From Herbinix sp. (GTDB lineage Bacteria; Bacillota; Clostridia; Lachnospirales; Lachnospiraceae): a DNA stretch of 64,000 bases. Position numbers and translations under genes: made by a program. Where the stretch lies: the NCBI GenBank assembly GCA_029256105.1, contig JAQSYO010000012.1:1-64000 (forward strand), written 5' to 3'. The notes beneath the pieces were generated by a model. The model had not been told where the DNA came from. It was given only the letters and a program-made list of their open reading frames with translations, and searched no databases. Positions 17,524-28,241 of the stretch are shown in pieces (within the stretch, counting starts at the first letter, position 1; every line of letters begins with the position of its first letter).

Positions 17524-18195
17524 TTAAGTCGTACTGAGGAGCTTACTAACGGAATTACACCTCAAAGCATGCACTAATTCACTAGATGTCTGAAGCTCGT
17601 TTACGAAAACGATTCCACCCCTAGCCAAATCCTCGGTCTGATGAAAATCAGAGCCAGAACTCATCAATAATCCATTATCTACGGCAAATTGATGGGCTTT
17701 ATCATTCCTAGAATTATGTCTCGGGTTTCCATTATACACTTCAACTCCATGAAGGTCCTGAGGATCTGCCACTATCATCCCCATCCGATAGGGATGCGCT
17801 TGGAATATCAGAATATCTTCTTTCGCGATAAGTCTTTTAAAGTTTTTTATGCCTAATTTATATAGCTCCGGATTTTCAATTAAAAATTCCTTTGTTATTC
17901 CAAAAACCAAATAGTCACTTGGATTTTCTGTAAACCGAAGTTCTATTCCCAGTAATACCTTCAATCCTAATTTATTACCTTCTTCTCTTGCGTTCCGATA
18001 TCCTTGAAGATAACGGTTTATCTTATATTCCCAAGTAGTTTCCCCCAAATTGTCGAATAGCTCCTGGTAATAATGATCTGTAATAACAATTCCATCATAT
18101 CCTGCCTCTTTATATAGCCTGACAGCATCTCTGGCACCAATTTGTGCGCAAAGGCTCGTCTCCGCTGTATGAACATGTGTGTCAAATTTATACAT
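17524..18195 (-). CDS. PHP-domain metal-dependent phosphoesterase
   Basis: 223 residues starting MYKFDTHVHTAETS. The start at 18195 is used because GGAAGG precedes it, and the longer frame to 18252 would begin inside a perfect hairpin. The PHP metal ligands are visible: HVH near the N-terminus, ITDHYY, FQAHPYR, and GSDFHQTEDLARG near the C-terminus. The family includes histidinol phosphatase-like and nucleotide phosphoesterases; the substrate here is unknown. It lies after the chemoreceptor gene with a hairpin between them. Confidence 0.82.
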   Translation of the reverse strand: MYKFDTHVHTAETSLCAQIGARDAVRLYKEAGYDGIVITDHYYQELFDNLGETTWEYKINRYLQGYRNAREEGNKLGLKVLLGIELRFTENPSDYLVFGITKEFLIENPELYKLGIKNFKRLIAKEDILIFQAHPYRMGMIVADPQDLHGVEVYNGNPRHNSRNDKAHQFAVDNGLLMSSGSDFHQTEDLARGGIVFVNELQTSSELVHALRCNSVSKLLSTT

Positions 18196-18241
18196 TACTC
18201 TTTCCTTCCCCTTTCTCTTTCCATAAATATATGAATAAACT

Positions 18242-18273
18242 GAGAATGACATTTCGATTGAAATGTCATTCTC
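18242..18273. terminator. Perfect 14-bp hairpin between chemoreceptor and PHP genes
   Basis: GAGAATGACATTTC-GATT-GAAATGTCATTCTC is fully complementary with a 4-nt loop. It lies 28 nt after the chemoreceptor stop codon. The trailing sequence is only moderately T-rich, so termination may be partial. Confidence 0.65.
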
Positions 18274-18300
18274 GTATCCTTGCTTATGTGTTTATTACAG

Positions 18301-20481
18301 CTAATCGACCTTAAATACACGAACTGTTTCTTCTAATATGATAGCATCATTGCTTAACTGTTGTACTACATTATTTAACTTGTTCACTTCTTCTAATTGC
18401 TTTTCCGCTGTGACACTAAGCTGTTCTGCTGCCGCTGCAGTTTCCTGTGCTGTTGCTGATATGCTCTCAATGGCACCCAAGGTATCATCCTTTGCATGTT
18501 CAATCCCTTCAACTCCAAATGCAATCTGATTCAGATTATCGGATAGATTTTCCACATGCTTATTAATATCTGTAAATACATTAACAGTACTATTTAATGC
18601 TTCTTCCTGAGATAGCACGATGCTTTGGGCGTACTTTGCAGTATCTACAGTCTTCTTTGTTTGGTCTTCGATTTTATGAATAATCTTACCAATCTCATTG
18701 GAGGCTTTCAAGGATTGCTCCGCTAATTTTCGGATTTCATCTGCAACCACAGAAAAACCACGACCGTATTGACCAGCTCTGGCTGCTTCAATGGAAGCAT
18801 TCAAGGATAACAAATTAGTCTGTGCAGATATCTCATTAATCGTTCCAATAATGCCGACAATCGAGGAGGATTCCTTTTCCAGGTTCTCAATCGCTACAAT
18901 AACATTGCGCGTAATCTCCGTTGTGTCCTTGACCTTCCTACCCAGATTATCAACAATCCCGATTCCGTTATTTACAATTTCTTTTGTATTACTTGCAATT
19001 TGTTCTATGCTATGTGTATTGCTATATAATGAATTAATTCGCTCTGCCAAATCTGCCATTTGATGTAAGCAGCTCTCTGCATCTACCGCTTGTTGCGTTA
19101 CCCCCTGCTCAATATCACCAACAGCCTCCGAGATGTTTTGTGTTGCTGTAACTAAGATATTAGAGCTTTCTGATACGTTCGCAGCCGATTGTGACACGGT
19201 ATTACTTATTCCTGCCATCTTCTTAATCAGTCTCATCATGCTACCAATCATATCATTAATACTCTTGCCAAGAATCTGAAACTCATCTTTTCTTTTTATC
19301 GAAGTTACAATCGTCAAATCCCCAGTTTCTGTTTTCTGCAGAACCTTATTGATTCTTTGAATTGTACCACTAAAACCTGTTGCCATAAAGGTACCGAGTG
19401 CAATGGCAATGATACTTGCTAAAATAACAACAATTAATGTGATATTTCTAACCTCTTCTGCCTGCTTTACGATTACTCCCTTCGGGATAACAGCACATAA
19501 GAGACTACCACTCGTACTTATTTTTGAATAGGCAAATAAATATTCGCCATTGTCAAAATCAACATACTCGTACCCTTCATTACCCTCTACATTTTTCAGA
19601 GCTTTCGCATAATAATCCTGCTCTGTAAACTTATAATTCTCTGGCACGGTTCCATTTACAATTTCTCTGCCATCGCTCGTAATAAATGCTATGACACTTC
19701 CCTCTGGTAAACCGCTTCCTGCCAGTGTATCCTTTACATAGCTATAGGATACATCAAGTACTATACAACCGATAGGTTTATTCGATGCACTATTTAAATA
19801 TCTCATATAACTAATCGCATACTTATCTTCAGAAGTCATCGATTGTAAATCCAGATATGGATGTCTCCCTACCCATATGTCTTTCCCATTACTTTCGGCA
19901 AAGATTGCACCTTCTTCACCAGCAACAAAATCATCATATACCAGCCTGGCACTCAGTGTTCCATTTCCGGAAATACCGGTTCCATAATTGGCAAGTAGAT
20001 AAATATTAGCAACATAATCTTCTGACAATATATTTGTAGTGATCGAGGCTTGTATTTCTCGAAATCTGCTTATCTCTTCCATATTGTCCTTCTTATATTG
20101 ACCGGAATAATAGCTTTGCAATATCTTATCAGAATTAAGCAGCGCTGCCTTGGAAGAGATAATATCAAATCCAAAGTTAAGATACTTCGTCATATTTGAC
20201 ATATTTGAAAGAGTAGAATTTTCATAGCTTCCAATGAGGCCATCCGAGGCTTTTGAATAGGATAACGTACCCAGAACAATGATTAAAATAACCGGTACTA
20301 GAAATGCCATAATTAATTTTGACCGAATGCTGGTTAAACCTTTCAAAACATACTTTGTCATATATTTATTTATCTTCTCATTTCTTATACTATTTGGTTT
20401 ATCCTGTACAATATTCTCTGTTCTCTTCTCTGTTCTCTTATCGTTTCTTATGTATTTTGTAATTTTCATCCCCAAGTTCAT
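18301..20481 (-). CDS. Methyl-accepting chemotaxis protein with Cache-type sensor
   Basis: 726 residues. A ~50-residue charged N-terminus precedes transmembrane helix 1 (~55-75), followed by an extracellular sensor of ~270 residues that looks like a double Cache domain ([47 protein letters not shown]). Then come transmembrane helix 2 (~350-372), HAMP, and a cytoplasmic signalling domain with the hairpin tip [19 protein letters not shown]. Cache sensors bind small ligands such as amino acids or organic acids. The ligand is not predictable. The ribosome site before ATG 20481 is poor; an in-frame ATG four codons later is equally possible. Confidence 0.92.
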   Translation of the reverse strand: MNLGMKITKYIRNDKRTEKRTENIVQDKPNSIRNEKINKYMTKYVLKGLTSIRSKLIMAFLVPVILIIVLGTLSYSKASDGLIGSYENSTLSNMSNMTKYLNFGFDIISSKAALLNSDKILQSYYSGQYKKDNMEEISRFREIQASITTNILSEDYVANIYLLANYGTGISGNGTLSARLVYDDFVAGEEGAIFAESNGKDIWVGRHPYLDLQSMTSEDKYAISYMRYLNSASNKPIGCIVLDVSYSYVKDTLAGSGLPEGSVIAFITSDGREIVNGTVPENYKFTEQDYYAKALKNVEGNEGYEYVDFDNGEYLFAYSKISTSGSLLCAVIPKGVIVKQAEEVRNITLIVVILASIIAIALGTFMATGFSGTIQRINKVLQKTETGDLTIVTSIKRKDEFQILGKSINDMIGSMMRLIKKMAGISNTVSQSAANVSESSNILVTATQNISEAVGDIEQGVTQQAVDAESCLHQMADLAERINSLYSNTHSIEQIASNTKEIVNNGIGIVDNLGRKVKDTTEITRNVIVAIENLEKESSSIVGIIGTINEISAQTNLLSLNASIEAARAGQYGRGFSVVADEIRKLAEQSLKASNEIGKIIHKIEDQTKKTVDTAKYAQSIVLSQEEALNSTVNVFTDINKHVENLSDNLNQIAFGVEGIEHAKDDTLGAIESISATAQETAAAAEQLSVTAEKQLEEVNKLNNVVQQLSNDAIILEETVRVFKVD

Positions 20482-20543
20482 TCTAATTTATCTTGTATGA
20501 TTTCTGTTAGTACAAGCTCATACTTCTCCTTCCCTAACTAAGG

Positions 20544-22046
20544 TTAAATCGTACCGTCCCAAGTCGAAACTTTTGTATTCTTCATCTCATCTTCATTGAA
20601 CCAACGGGTAGTTACACATTTACATTCTGTAAAAAAGCGAATACCGTCCTTACCCAGGCAATGTAAATCTCCGAAAAATGAATTCTTATGACCGGAAAAC
20701 GGAAATACACCAATCGGTACCGGAATTCCCACATTAACTCCTACCATACCACCATGAGTTCTGGTAGCAAATTCTCTTGCGTAATAGCCATTTTGCGTAA
20801 ATATTACAGAACCATTGGCAAACGGATTATTATTCATAATCGCTAAGCCTTCTTCAAAATTCTTAACTCGCTTGATGCATAGCACTGGACCAAATATTTC
20901 AGAGGTACCAATCGACATATCCTCGGTGACATAGTCAAAGATGGAAGGCGCCAGATAGAAGCCGTTTTCATAATTGTCGACCTTAATGCTTCTTCCATCG
21001 AGTACAAGTTTCGCACCCTCGTCTATTCCCTTTTGAATCCAGTTCAGGATATTGTCCTTATGCTGCAGATTAATTACCGGTCCTAAATCAGAGGACTTGT
21101 CATATGCTGGTCCTATCTTTAATTGCGTTGATAATTCAACTAATTTTGCAACTAGCGCATCGGCAATTGACTCTTCAACAACAACTACAGGTAATGCCAT
21201 GCAACGTTCTCCGGCACAACCAAAGGCTGAATTAATAATTCCTGCTGCACTTCGATCGATAGGCGCATCACTCAGCACTAATGCATGGTTTTTCGCTTCA
21301 CATAGAGCTTGCACTCGCTTACCATGTTCTGCAGCAATCGAATAGATGTGTTTTCCAACTGCAGTCGTGCCTACAAAAGAAATTCCATTAATATCCGGAT
21401 GTGTTAGGAATAGTTCCGCTTCTCTTCTGCTACAGGTTATGATATTTAGCACACCATCCGGTAGACCAGCTTCTTTGTATAGCTCTGCAAATCGTAATGC
21501 TGTTCTGGGTGTTGAACTGGATACCTTTAAAATTATTGTATTACCTGCAGCAATACACATCGGTGCCATCCATCCCATTGGGATCATCGCCGGGAAGTTA
21601 AACGGTACGATCCCTGCAAATACACCGATGGATTCCCGATATAATGAGGTGTCAAAGCCTGTTGAAGTATCCATCATTGCGTCCCCTAGGATGAGACTAG
21701 GTGCAGAGCAAGCGAGCTCCGTTCCTTCCTTGGCTTTTAATACGTCTCCCATAGCTTCTTCCCATACTTTTCCGTGCTCTTGTGCCACTAAATAAGTCAA
21801 TTCAGCCATATGCTCTTCAATTAATTGACGTAATTTATATAAAACCTGTACACGCTTTACAATGGGAACTTTTGACCAACTCTTATATGCATTCTTTGCA
21901 ATTTTTATTATTCCTTCTACTTCTTCGGCAGTACAGCAGGGTACCATTGCTGTAACTTCTCCTGTGCTTGGATTGTATACTTCAGTATAGTTGTTCGTTT
22001 TTGATTCCAGATACTGGCCACCAGCAAAATATTTTAATTTTTCCAT
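20544..22046 (-). CDS. iolA: Methylmalonate-semialdehyde/malonate-semialdehyde dehydrogenase (CoA-acylating) IolA
   Basis: 500 residues, aldehyde dehydrogenase fold. The catalytic cysteine is in SAFGCAGERCMALPVVV near residue 285, the typical MmsA/IolA context (C-A-G-x-R-C-M-A), with PFNFPAMIPMGWMAP upstream. It converts malonate semialdehyde from the inositol pathway to acetyl-CoA, CO2 and NADH. It is the last gene of the minus-strand iolJ-C-B-D-E-A run. The only ribosome site candidate (AAAGG) lies about 14 nt upstream, weaker than for the other iol genes. Confidence 0.93.
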   Translation of the reverse strand: MEKLKYFAGGQYLESKTNNYTEVYNPSTGEVTAMVPCCTAEEVEGIIKIAKNAYKSWSKVPIVKRVQVLYKLRQLIEEHMAELTYLVAQEHGKVWEEAMGDVLKAKEGTELACSAPSLILGDAMMDTSTGFDTSLYRESIGVFAGIVPFNFPAMIPMGWMAPMCIAAGNTIILKVSSSTPRTALRFAELYKEAGLPDGVLNIITCSRREAELFLTHPDINGISFVGTTAVGKHIYSIAAEHGKRVQALCEAKNHALVLSDAPIDRSAAGIINSAFGCAGERCMALPVVVVEESIADALVAKLVELSTQLKIGPAYDKSSDLGPVINLQHKDNILNWIQKGIDEGAKLVLDGRSIKVDNYENGFYLAPSIFDYVTEDMSIGTSEIFGPVLCIKRVKNFEEGLAIMNNNPFANGSVIFTQNGYYAREFATRTHGGMVGVNVGIPVPIGVFPFSGHKNSFFGDLHCLGKDGIRFFTECKCVTTRWFNEDEMKNTKVSTWDGTI

Positions 22047-22164
22047 ATTGATTCCATGCCTTTCGTTGTTTATTCTTATCCCTAAAAGTAACTATATTTA
22101 ACTATCTATTTTCATTAGCATTTAATTTCTATTTTCATTACAAATAACATTTTAGATTTTTAAA

Positions 22165-23061
22165 TTATAACTCAATCATTTTGCTTATATAATTGCGTGC
22201 CATCTTCGCATATTGAAATGGATTTGCCTTCGCTGGATCTTGTTCTGCCTCTATGAGCAGCCATCCTTCATAACCACATTTCTCTAATTCTGCAAATACG
22301 GATGTAAAATCGACACAGCCATCTCCCGGAACGGTAAAGGTTCCTTCGCGTACTGATTTTAAAAAGGACCATTTACCCTGTGTTGCCTTATTCAAAACAT
22401 CTTCTCGAACATCTTTTAGATGTACATGACCAATTCTATCCGGATACTTCTTTAATATGTAAAGCGGGTTTTCTCCCGAGAAGGTAAAATGTCCTGTATC
22501 ATAGCATAAAAATACAAGATTTTTATCCGTATTCTCCATTAAACGTTCTGTTTCTGCGATTGTCTGAACACCGGTACCCATATGATGATGAAAACATAGT
22601 TTGAAACCACGATTTACTGCAACTTTACCAAGCTTATTCAATCCTTCACATAATCTATTCCATTCTGCATCCGTGAAATATACTTTATTATCAAAGATTG
22701 ATAGTTCTTCCTTCCCCTGCACAGAATAGCTCTGCTCTGAAATATTTATGCGGTTTGCTCCAAGGGCTTCAAGATAATCCAATTCTTTGATAAATTCCTG
22801 CTCCGTCTCTTCGTAAGGTTTTGTAACTAAAAAAGAAGAAAACCATTTACTAGCTATTCTCATTCCCCTAAGATCCAAAGCCTCCTTCAGAACGGCGGTA
22901 TCCTTGGGATATTTATTACCAACTTCACATCCGGTAAAGCCTGCAAGCGCCATCTCACTGATGCACTGTTCAAAGGTATTGTCGCCTCCTAATGCGGGCA
23001 TATCATCATTCGTCCATCCAATGGGTGCAATTCCAAGCTTAATATTATCTTTACACAACAT
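22165..23061 (-). CDS. iolE: Inosose dehydratase IolE
   Basis: 298 residues, matching the Bacillus enzyme length. A xylose-isomerase-like TIM barrel starts IKLGIAPIGWTNDDMPALGGDNTFEQCISEMALAGFTGCEVGNKYP, the characteristic IolE N-terminus. Metal-site motifs CFHHHMGTGVQ, YDTGHFTFSG and GHVHLKDVR are present. It dehydrates 2-keto-myo-inositol to the trihydroxycyclohexanedione. GGAGGG precedes the ATG. It is separated from iolD by a 243-bp gap holding a 20-bp tandem repeat. Confidence 0.95.
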   Translation of the reverse strand: MLCKDNIKLGIAPIGWTNDDMPALGGDNTFEQCISEMALAGFTGCEVGNKYPKDTAVLKEALDLRGMRIASKWFSSFLVTKPYEETEQEFIKELDYLEALGANRINISEQSYSVQGKEELSIFDNKVYFTDAEWNRLCEGLNKLGKVAVNRGFKLCFHHHMGTGVQTIAETERLMENTDKNLVFLCYDTGHFTFSGENPLYILKKYPDRIGHVHLKDVREDVLNKATQGKWSFLKSVREGTFTVPGDGCVDFTSVFAELEKCGYEGWLLIEAEQDPAKANPFQYAKMARNYISKMIEL

Positions 23062-23160
23062 ATTTTTGTCCCTCCATTATTATGAATATGGTCAATTCAT
23101 TGCTAATTCCTTATAAAATAAAAAAACAGCTTTATTCCTTATTCTTTATTACTATAGCTA

Positions 23161-23300
23161 AATCCATATTAATGTAGCTTGATCCTTATTTATGTAGCTT
23201 GATCCTTATTAATTTAGCTTGATCCTTATTAATATAGATTGATCCTTATTTATTTATCTTGATCCTTTTAAAATAGTGTAATCCTTATTAATATAGCTTT
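23161..23300. repeat. 20-bp tandem repeat between iolE and iolD
   Basis: Seven head-to-tail units of 20 bp, consensus GATCCTTATTAATATAGCTT (one unit each at 23161, 23181, 23201, 23221, 23241, 23261, and a shifted one at 23281). The central four differ by 1-4 bases. There are no unique spacers, so it is not CRISPR. On the transcribed strand each unit carries AAGGATC. It lies inside the iol operon, directly after the iolD stop. Confidence 0.92.
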
Positions 23301-23304
23301 ATCA

Positions 23305-25236
23305 TTAATACATTCTTGCATTTTTTAAATGTTGCTCTTTCTCTTCATAAGCGGACTTAATATTTTTATTCGTGTCACTGTCACCGATTCCAACATGCCA
23401 CCAAGAACCATAACCATCCGTCATTGATTTTGGTAAAACCTTAATATCAATTAGTACTGAGTTATCGATATTTTTAGCTTCCTCTAAGGCAGTGATCAGT
23501 TCATCCATCGTTCTTGCTGAATAGGTGGTCATGCCGTAGCCTTGCCCAATCATAGCGTAATCAGTCGCTATCAAATTGCCGTCCTGTTTGTGCGATTTAT
23601 CATTACGATAGCGAAACATTGTCGCCAAACTGCCAATGCCTTTTCCCATTTGTAGATTATTAATACAGCCAAACCCACAATTATCAAAAAGTAAAACCGT
23701 AATCTTCTTGTCTTCCTGAAGTGCGGTTGCTATCTCAGAATGAAGCATCATAAAGGAACCATCCCCTAACATTGCATAACAAGCGCGGGTAGGCTCGGCT
23801 AGCTTTGCCCCTAATGTGGCAGCGATTTCATATCCCATGCAGGAATACGCATACTCCATATGATAGGAATCCTTCGCCTCCGTGGTCCACATTCGTTGCA
23901 AATCTCCCGGCAGACTTCCGGAAGCACCTACAATAATTGCATCCTTTTCAATATGTTCACGAATAGCACCAATCGCTGCCGTCTGGGTAATGCTACCTCC
24001 GGTAGCCTTAATAAATTCCTCTTCTACTCCTGCTTCCTTGGCTTTCACTAGAGAACTGTAGCTGCTATCATAGGTCAGTGCTGTTAAAAGTTCCATTTCC
24101 TTCTCCCAGCTTTGCTTTGCATCCAGAATTTCTGTAGTATAAGTGGTTTTATAATCTGTTTTATCTAGTAATGATGTAATTGCTTCGATGCCTTTTCTTG
24201 CATCTGCGACAATTGGAAATGCATCTAATTTCTCAGCATGATATCTTGATACATTAAGGAGCACAAATTCGACCTCCGGATTTCGGAATAATTCCTTAGA
24301 TCCAGTGGTAAAATCCGTTAGTCTAGTACCAATACCGATGATTAAATCTGCACCAGAAGCAATCATATTAGCCGCATAATTACCGGTTACTCCTACTCCC
24401 CCAAGATTTAAGGGATGGGAGGAAGAAATCACACTCTTACCTGATTGTGTCTCAGCAAAGGGTATATTATATTTTTCACATAGCTGAACTAATTGTTCCC
24501 CTGCTTCTGAATATCGTACTCCGCCGCCGAGGATTACCATCGGTTTTTTCTTTTTTTGAATTAAATCAACAGCTTCCTTAATCTCATATTCATCCGGTGA
24601 TATTCTAGCGATCCTATGAACTCGTTTCTTGAAAAAATAATCCGGAAATGCAATTGTTTCTCCCTGTACATCTTGCGGTAAGGTAATACATACACCACCT
24701 GTTTTCTCCGGATCCGTTAGAGCACGCATGGCATTCAGCAAAGCGCTCATTAATTGTTCCGGACGATTAACACGGTCCCAATACCTTGATACCGGTCGAA
24801 ATGCATCACTGGTTGTTATCGTGGCATCATGGAACTGTTCGATTTGTTGTAATACCGGATCTGGTTGTCTGGTAGAGAAGGTATCTCCTGTGAACACTAA
24901 TAAAGGTACATTATTCGCTGTTGCATCTGCAACTGCAGTAATCATATTCGCTGCTCCCGGACCAATGGAGGATGCGCAGGCGATAATTCTTCTGCGATTG
25001 CTTTGTTTTGCAAAGCCAGCAGCGGCGTGAGCCATTCCCTGCTCATTTCGACCTTGGTACACCTTTAAGCCCTGCGGATTTTCATCCAGAGCTTGGCCTA
25101 ATCCACATACAATCCCATGACCAAAGATGGTAAAAATGCCTTCGACAAACTTTTCCTCCTTACCATCCAAGCTAATATACTGATTATCCAGGAATTTAAC
25201 CAACGCCTGGCCTACTGTCATTGTTAATTTAACCAT
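23305..25236 (-). CDS. iolD: 3D-(3,5/4)-trihydroxycyclohexane-1,2-dione hydrolase IolD
   Basis: 643 residues (Bacillus enzyme ~637). A thiamin-diphosphate enzyme of the acetolactate synthase fold that opens the ring to 5-deoxy-glucuronate. N-terminal region: [40 protein letters not shown] with the ThDP glutamate (NEQGMAH). The C-terminal ThDP motif is [18 protein letters not shown] ... [20 protein letters not shown] lies before the ATG. iolB ends 18 nt upstream, indicating co-transcription. Confidence 0.96.
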   Translation of the reverse strand: MVKLTMTVGQALVKFLDNQYISLDGKEEKFVEGIFTIFGHGIVCGLGQALDENPQGLKVYQGRNEQGMAHAAAGFAKQSNRRRIIACASSIGPGAANMITAVADATANNVPLLVFTGDTFSTRQPDPVLQQIEQFHDATITTSDAFRPVSRYWDRVNRPEQLMSALLNAMRALTDPEKTGGVCITLPQDVQGETIAFPDYFFKKRVHRIARISPDEYEIKEAVDLIQKKKKPMVILGGGVRYSEAGEQLVQLCEKYNIPFAETQSGKSVISSSHPLNLGGVGVTGNYAANMIASGADLIIGIGTRLTDFTTGSKELFRNPEVEFVLLNVSRYHAEKLDAFPIVADARKGIEAITSLLDKTDYKTTYTTEILDAKQSWEKEMELLTALTYDSSYSSLVKAKEAGVEEEFIKATGGSITQTAAIGAIREHIEKDAIIVGASGSLPGDLQRMWTTEAKDSYHMEYAYSCMGYEIAATLGAKLAEPTRACYAMLGDGSFMMLHSEIATALQEDKKITVLLFDNCGFGCINNLQMGKGIGSLATMFRYRNDKSHKQDGNLIATDYAMIGQGYGMTTYSARTMDELITALEEAKNIDNSVLIDIKVLPKSMTDGYGSWWHVGIGDSDTNKNIKSAYEEKEQHLKNARMY

Positions 25237-25254
25237 CGTAGCTCCTCCTTCATA

Positions 25255-26019
25255 TTATTCCGATAATAACCATTCGTGTAACGGATCATTGTCACGTGTT
25301 GTCCAAGGATTATTATAAAGATGACGAATCATCCAACAATAATACATGTTATATCCCGGTGCAGATGCTTGCGGGTGTGTTAATCCACCCGGAATGGAAG
25401 TTGCACATCCGTCTGCCACCTTATACACGTTCTCTCCTATAAATGCAGCTCCAAAACCCTGTGGTCGGTCAAATTTATAATAATAAACTTCTGGTTGTTC
25501 ATGGCTGTGAGGAATATAGCTGGACCATCTACCCGCCTTCGTTATTACCTCACCCATTACCATATTGGAATAAGGAGCATTTTTATAATCAAACACCGTA
25601 AGCACTTCTCTCTTCGCCGTGCCTTCCCACTGAGTTTCTCCCATTAATTCAATTTTACAATCCTCTGGTTTATAGTAATGAGGAGAAAAGGTAGTACCAT
25701 TCGTTGTAGACTGCACTAATATTTCACTGTTATGTAAGGCTGTTATCTTTATTTTTGTGTCCTTGCAAACATGCAAGCAATATGGCGGTTGCTTAAAAAC
25801 CTCCGATCGTTCTGCCACTTCGGTACTTGATAACCATTGGTATTCCACCATACCTTCTAATAATAAAATAGCCGTTTCCTTCTCTTTTTCTTCAAATTCC
25901 AACACGTTACCCTTGTTCATTCGATAGATTGTGATATCCATCAGCATTTCCTTATTGATTCCATTCATGCGGGATACAATTTTTTCCCCTTTCGAATCAA
26001 ACTTCAAATAATCCAGCAC
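25255..26019 (-). CDS. iolB: 5-deoxy-glucuronate isomerase IolB
   Basis: 254 residues from a GTG at 26019. This start is chosen because GGGAGG lies 7 nt before it; the apparent ATG at 26034 overlaps that site. Double cupin of the KduI/IolB family with the conserved metal motif SHEQPEVYYYKFDRPQGFGA and the C-terminal SIPGGLTHPQASAPGYNMYYCWMIRHL. It isomerises 5-deoxy-glucuronate to 2-deoxy-5-keto-gluconate. It sits between iolC and iolD in the operon. Confidence 0.94.
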   Translation of the reverse strand: MLDYLKFDSKGEKIVSRMNGINKEMLMDITIYRMNKGNVLEFEEKEKETAILLLEGMVEYQWLSSTEVAERSEVFKQPPYCLHVCKDTKIKITALHNSEILVQSTTNGTTFSPHYYKPEDCKIELMGETQWEGTAKREVLTVFDYKNAPYSNMVMGEVITKAGRWSSYIPHSHEQPEVYYYKFDRPQGFGAAFIGENVYKVADGCATSIPGGLTHPQASAPGYNMYYCWMIRHLYNNPWTTRDNDPLHEWLLSE

Positions 26020-26088
26020 AATTACACCTCCCATAAATATTGGCGAGCATTCTTCTGACAGATAATTTTCTTGCCTGTCTATACAAGA

Positions 26089-27105
26089 CTACACTCTAGC
26101 TATCATATCCCCATACTTTAATTTACTGTCTATAATAAAACTTTTCACCATTTCTACCGAGGGCATATCCTCCGAGCAGGCATGGCTAGCTACCAATAGT
26201 GCTGCTGAGGCACTACCAAATTCTAAGCAGTCAATGATATCCCATCCCTCAAACAGTCCATAGAGGAAGGCCGAAGCATATCCATCCCCCCCACCAAAGG
26301 ATTTTAGCAGCTTAACCGGAAACGGTTTAATTCCATAATTACTACCATCCTTCAAGTAAGCAGTTGATCCCTTCTTACCATGCTTTATAACAACAATCTT
26401 AGCACCTTCTTTATGCCAAAAAGCTGCTGTTTGAGCATCCGTACAATCAGGAGCTATAAGCTTTTGCGTCAAATCAAACTCTTCTCGCGAACCAAGAATA
26501 ATATCACTACTCCTTGCAACCAGAGAATAGTAAATTGCAATTTCATCTGCATTCTTCCAGTTATACGGTCGGTAATCAATATCGAATACGATTATGGTAT
26601 TATGCTTTTTCGCAAGTGACATTGCTTTTAATGCTGCTTCTCTACTCGGACTCATAGCCAAAGCTGTTCCCGATATTAAAATAGCTTTCGAATTCTTTAT
26701 GTATTCCTCCTCAATGTCAGCTACCTCCAGCTGTAAATCTGCAACCTCATTCCGATACATCAAAATACTGCTTTGTGTTTCACTCAGTATCTCCGTAAAG
26801 GTAAGTCCTAACTTTTCCCCGTTCTTGCACCTGCTAATATGTTCTGTGTCAATTCCTTCTTTACGAAAGTAATTTACTACAAAATCACCAAACTGGTCAT
26901 CAGAAACCTTTGCAATAAATCCCACTTTCCTTCCAAGTCTTGCCATTCCAACCGCAATATTGGCTGGGGAACCTCCAAGATACTTCTTAAAGGTGGTACT
27001 TTCCGAAAGAGGTTTGAAGTAATCAACCGGATTAAAATCAATTGCAATTCTTCCAATCGGTATAATGTCTAATAATCTGTCTTTTGGAAATTCGATAACA
27101 CCCAT
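26089..27105 (-). CDS. iolC: 5-dehydro-2-deoxygluconokinase IolC
   Basis: 338 residues starting MGVIEFPKDRLLDIIPIGRIAIDF. GGAGG lies 7 nt before this ATG, and the longer frame to 27177 would run into iolJ. PfkB-family sugar kinase: KYLGGSPANIAVGMARLG near residue 50 and the anion-hole/catalytic-base motif SFGGGDGYASAFLYGL near residue 285. It phosphorylates 2-deoxy-5-keto-gluconate with ATP. It starts 4 nt after iolJ ends, so the two are tightly coupled. Confidence 0.95.
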   Translation of the reverse strand: MGVIEFPKDRLLDIIPIGRIAIDFNPVDYFKPLSESTTFKKYLGGSPANIAVGMARLGRKVGFIAKVSDDQFGDFVVNYFRKEGIDTEHISRCKNGEKLGLTFTEILSETQSSILMYRNEVADLQLEVADIEEEYIKNSKAILISGTALAMSPSREAALKAMSLAKKHNTIIVFDIDYRPYNWKNADEIAIYYSLVARSSDIILGSREEFDLTQKLIAPDCTDAQTAAFWHKEGAKIVVIKHGKKGSTAYLKDGSNYGIKPFPVKLLKSFGGGDGYASAFLYGLFEGWDIIDCLEFGSASAALLVASHACSEDMPSVEMVKSFIIDSKLKYGDMIARV

Positions 27106-27109
27106 CACA

Positions 27110-27958
27110 TTACCTCCACGCTTTTCCATTACTATTAAAAATATTGATATGATTTGTAACATTTTTATACATTCCATCTACCATTCTAGAACTAAGCTTA
27201 AAGTAATCTCGTTTTTCCTCACTACAATAGTGACGAGCTTCTTCTTCCACTGCCAGGAAACTAGCTGTTGCAATATTGATTTTGCGGATGCCTAATTCAA
27301 TACTCTTTCGAAAATCCTCCGCACTTATACCGGAACCCCCATGTAATACCAGCGGGACTGGAACCAATTTCTTCGTTTCTGATAATATATTAAAATTAAG
27401 CTTTGGTTCTTTTGTATATAAGCCATGGGCATTTCCTATTGATAAAGCAATTGCATCTACTTTGGTACTCTCATATAGTAGCTTTACCTCTTGTGGGTTT
27501 GAGTAAAACATTCCGTTATCTGTGGTACCGTCTTCACTCCCGCCAAGTTGACCGACTTCCGCTTCCACTGATGCGCCATAATCATCCGCCATAGCCTTAA
27601 CTTTCACTACCATTTCTATATTCTGCTCGATTGGTAAATGTGAGGCATCAATCATAACTGAAGTAAATCCCAGTTCCAGTGCAGCTCTAATAGCAGTAAG
27701 GTCAAGTCCATGGTCAAAATGTACTGCTATTGGAACCGAAGAATTCTTTGCTGCAGCAATCATCATGGGTCCAATGAGGTGTAATGGCGAATAGGGAAGC
27801 CTTACTTGAGCAATTTGCAAAATTACAGGGGAAGCCTTTTCTTCCGCAGCTCGTATAACTCCCATAACCATTTCCATATTAGCAACACTAAAAGCACCAA
27901 TACCATAATTCACTTGTTCTGCATTTATCAAAAGCGATTTCATATTTACTAGAGACAC
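27110..27958 (-). CDS. iolJ: 6-phospho-5-dehydro-2-deoxy-D-gluconate aldolase IolJ
   Basis: 282 residues from a GTG at 27958 (MSLVNMKSLLINA). AGGTGA lies 8 nt before it, and this fits the class II aldolase N-terminus better than the upstream GTG at 27970. Zinc-dependent class II aldolase: HFDHGLD, SVMIDASHLP, EVGQLGG, ALSIGNAHGLY, LVLHGGSGIS and KINIATA are all in order. It splits the phosphorylated intermediate into DHAP and malonate semialdehyde. Its placement next to iolC identifies it as IolJ rather than glycolytic Fba. It is the first gene of the operon, with a promoter at 28054-28083. Confidence 0.92.
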   Translation of the reverse strand: MSLVNMKSLLINAEQVNYGIGAFSVANMEMVMGVIRAAEEKASPVILQIAQVRLPYSPLHLIGPMMIAAAKNSSVPIAVHFDHGLDLTAIRAALELGFTSVMIDASHLPIEQNIEMVVKVKAMADDYGASVEAEVGQLGGSEDGTTDNGMFYSNPQEVKLLYESTKVDAIALSIGNAHGLYTKEPKLNFNILSETKKLVPVPLVLHGGSGISAEDFRKSIELGIRKINIATASFLAVEEEARHYCSEEKRDYFKLSSRMVDGMYKNVTNHINIFNSNGKAWR

Positions 27959-28036
27959 ATATACACTCACCTTTCTTCCTTTTTGAGGAACATATTAGCT
28001 CCTTTCGCAGGAACTTATTTATAACTTATTAATCAT

Positions 28037-28083
28037 TTAACAATAAGTTAACATATATATCATCATTAGTCAATTAAAATCAA
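28037..28083 (-). promoter_or_regulatory. iolJ operon promoter and candidate operator
   Basis: On the minus strand TTGATT (28078-28083), an 18-bp spacer and TATATA (28054-28059). Just downstream, CTTATTGTTA (28038-28047) lies within the palindrome TTAAC-aataa-GTTAA (28037-28051). The same 10-mer occurs immediately downstream of the iolG -10 element, so it is the best operator candidate for the adjacent DeoR-type regulator. Confidence 0.55.
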
Positions 28084-28148
28084 ATTTTTTAGTGCGTATT
28101 ATTAGCATATAACAACGAATTAATAGTATTTTATAGTAAAGTTAATAA

Positions 28149-28195
28149 AAGCTCCTTAATTCAAAAGTATAAGTGTTATACTGAACTAGGAGCTT
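28149..28195 (-). terminator. Terminator of the DeoR-type regulator gene
   Basis: On the minus strand TAAGCTCCT-a-GTTCA pairs with TGAATT-AAGGAGCTT, followed by TTATTAA. It lies about 50 nt after the regulator stop and separates it from the iolJ promoter. Confidence 0.7.
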
Positions 28196-28241
28196 ATATA
28201 GTCTTTTCTGTATATTGAATAGGAATGCAACCTTTATTGTA

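Noticed and set aside
23161-23300. CRISPR array
   Set aside because: The 20-bp units are contiguous without variable spacers, and no cas genes are nearby.
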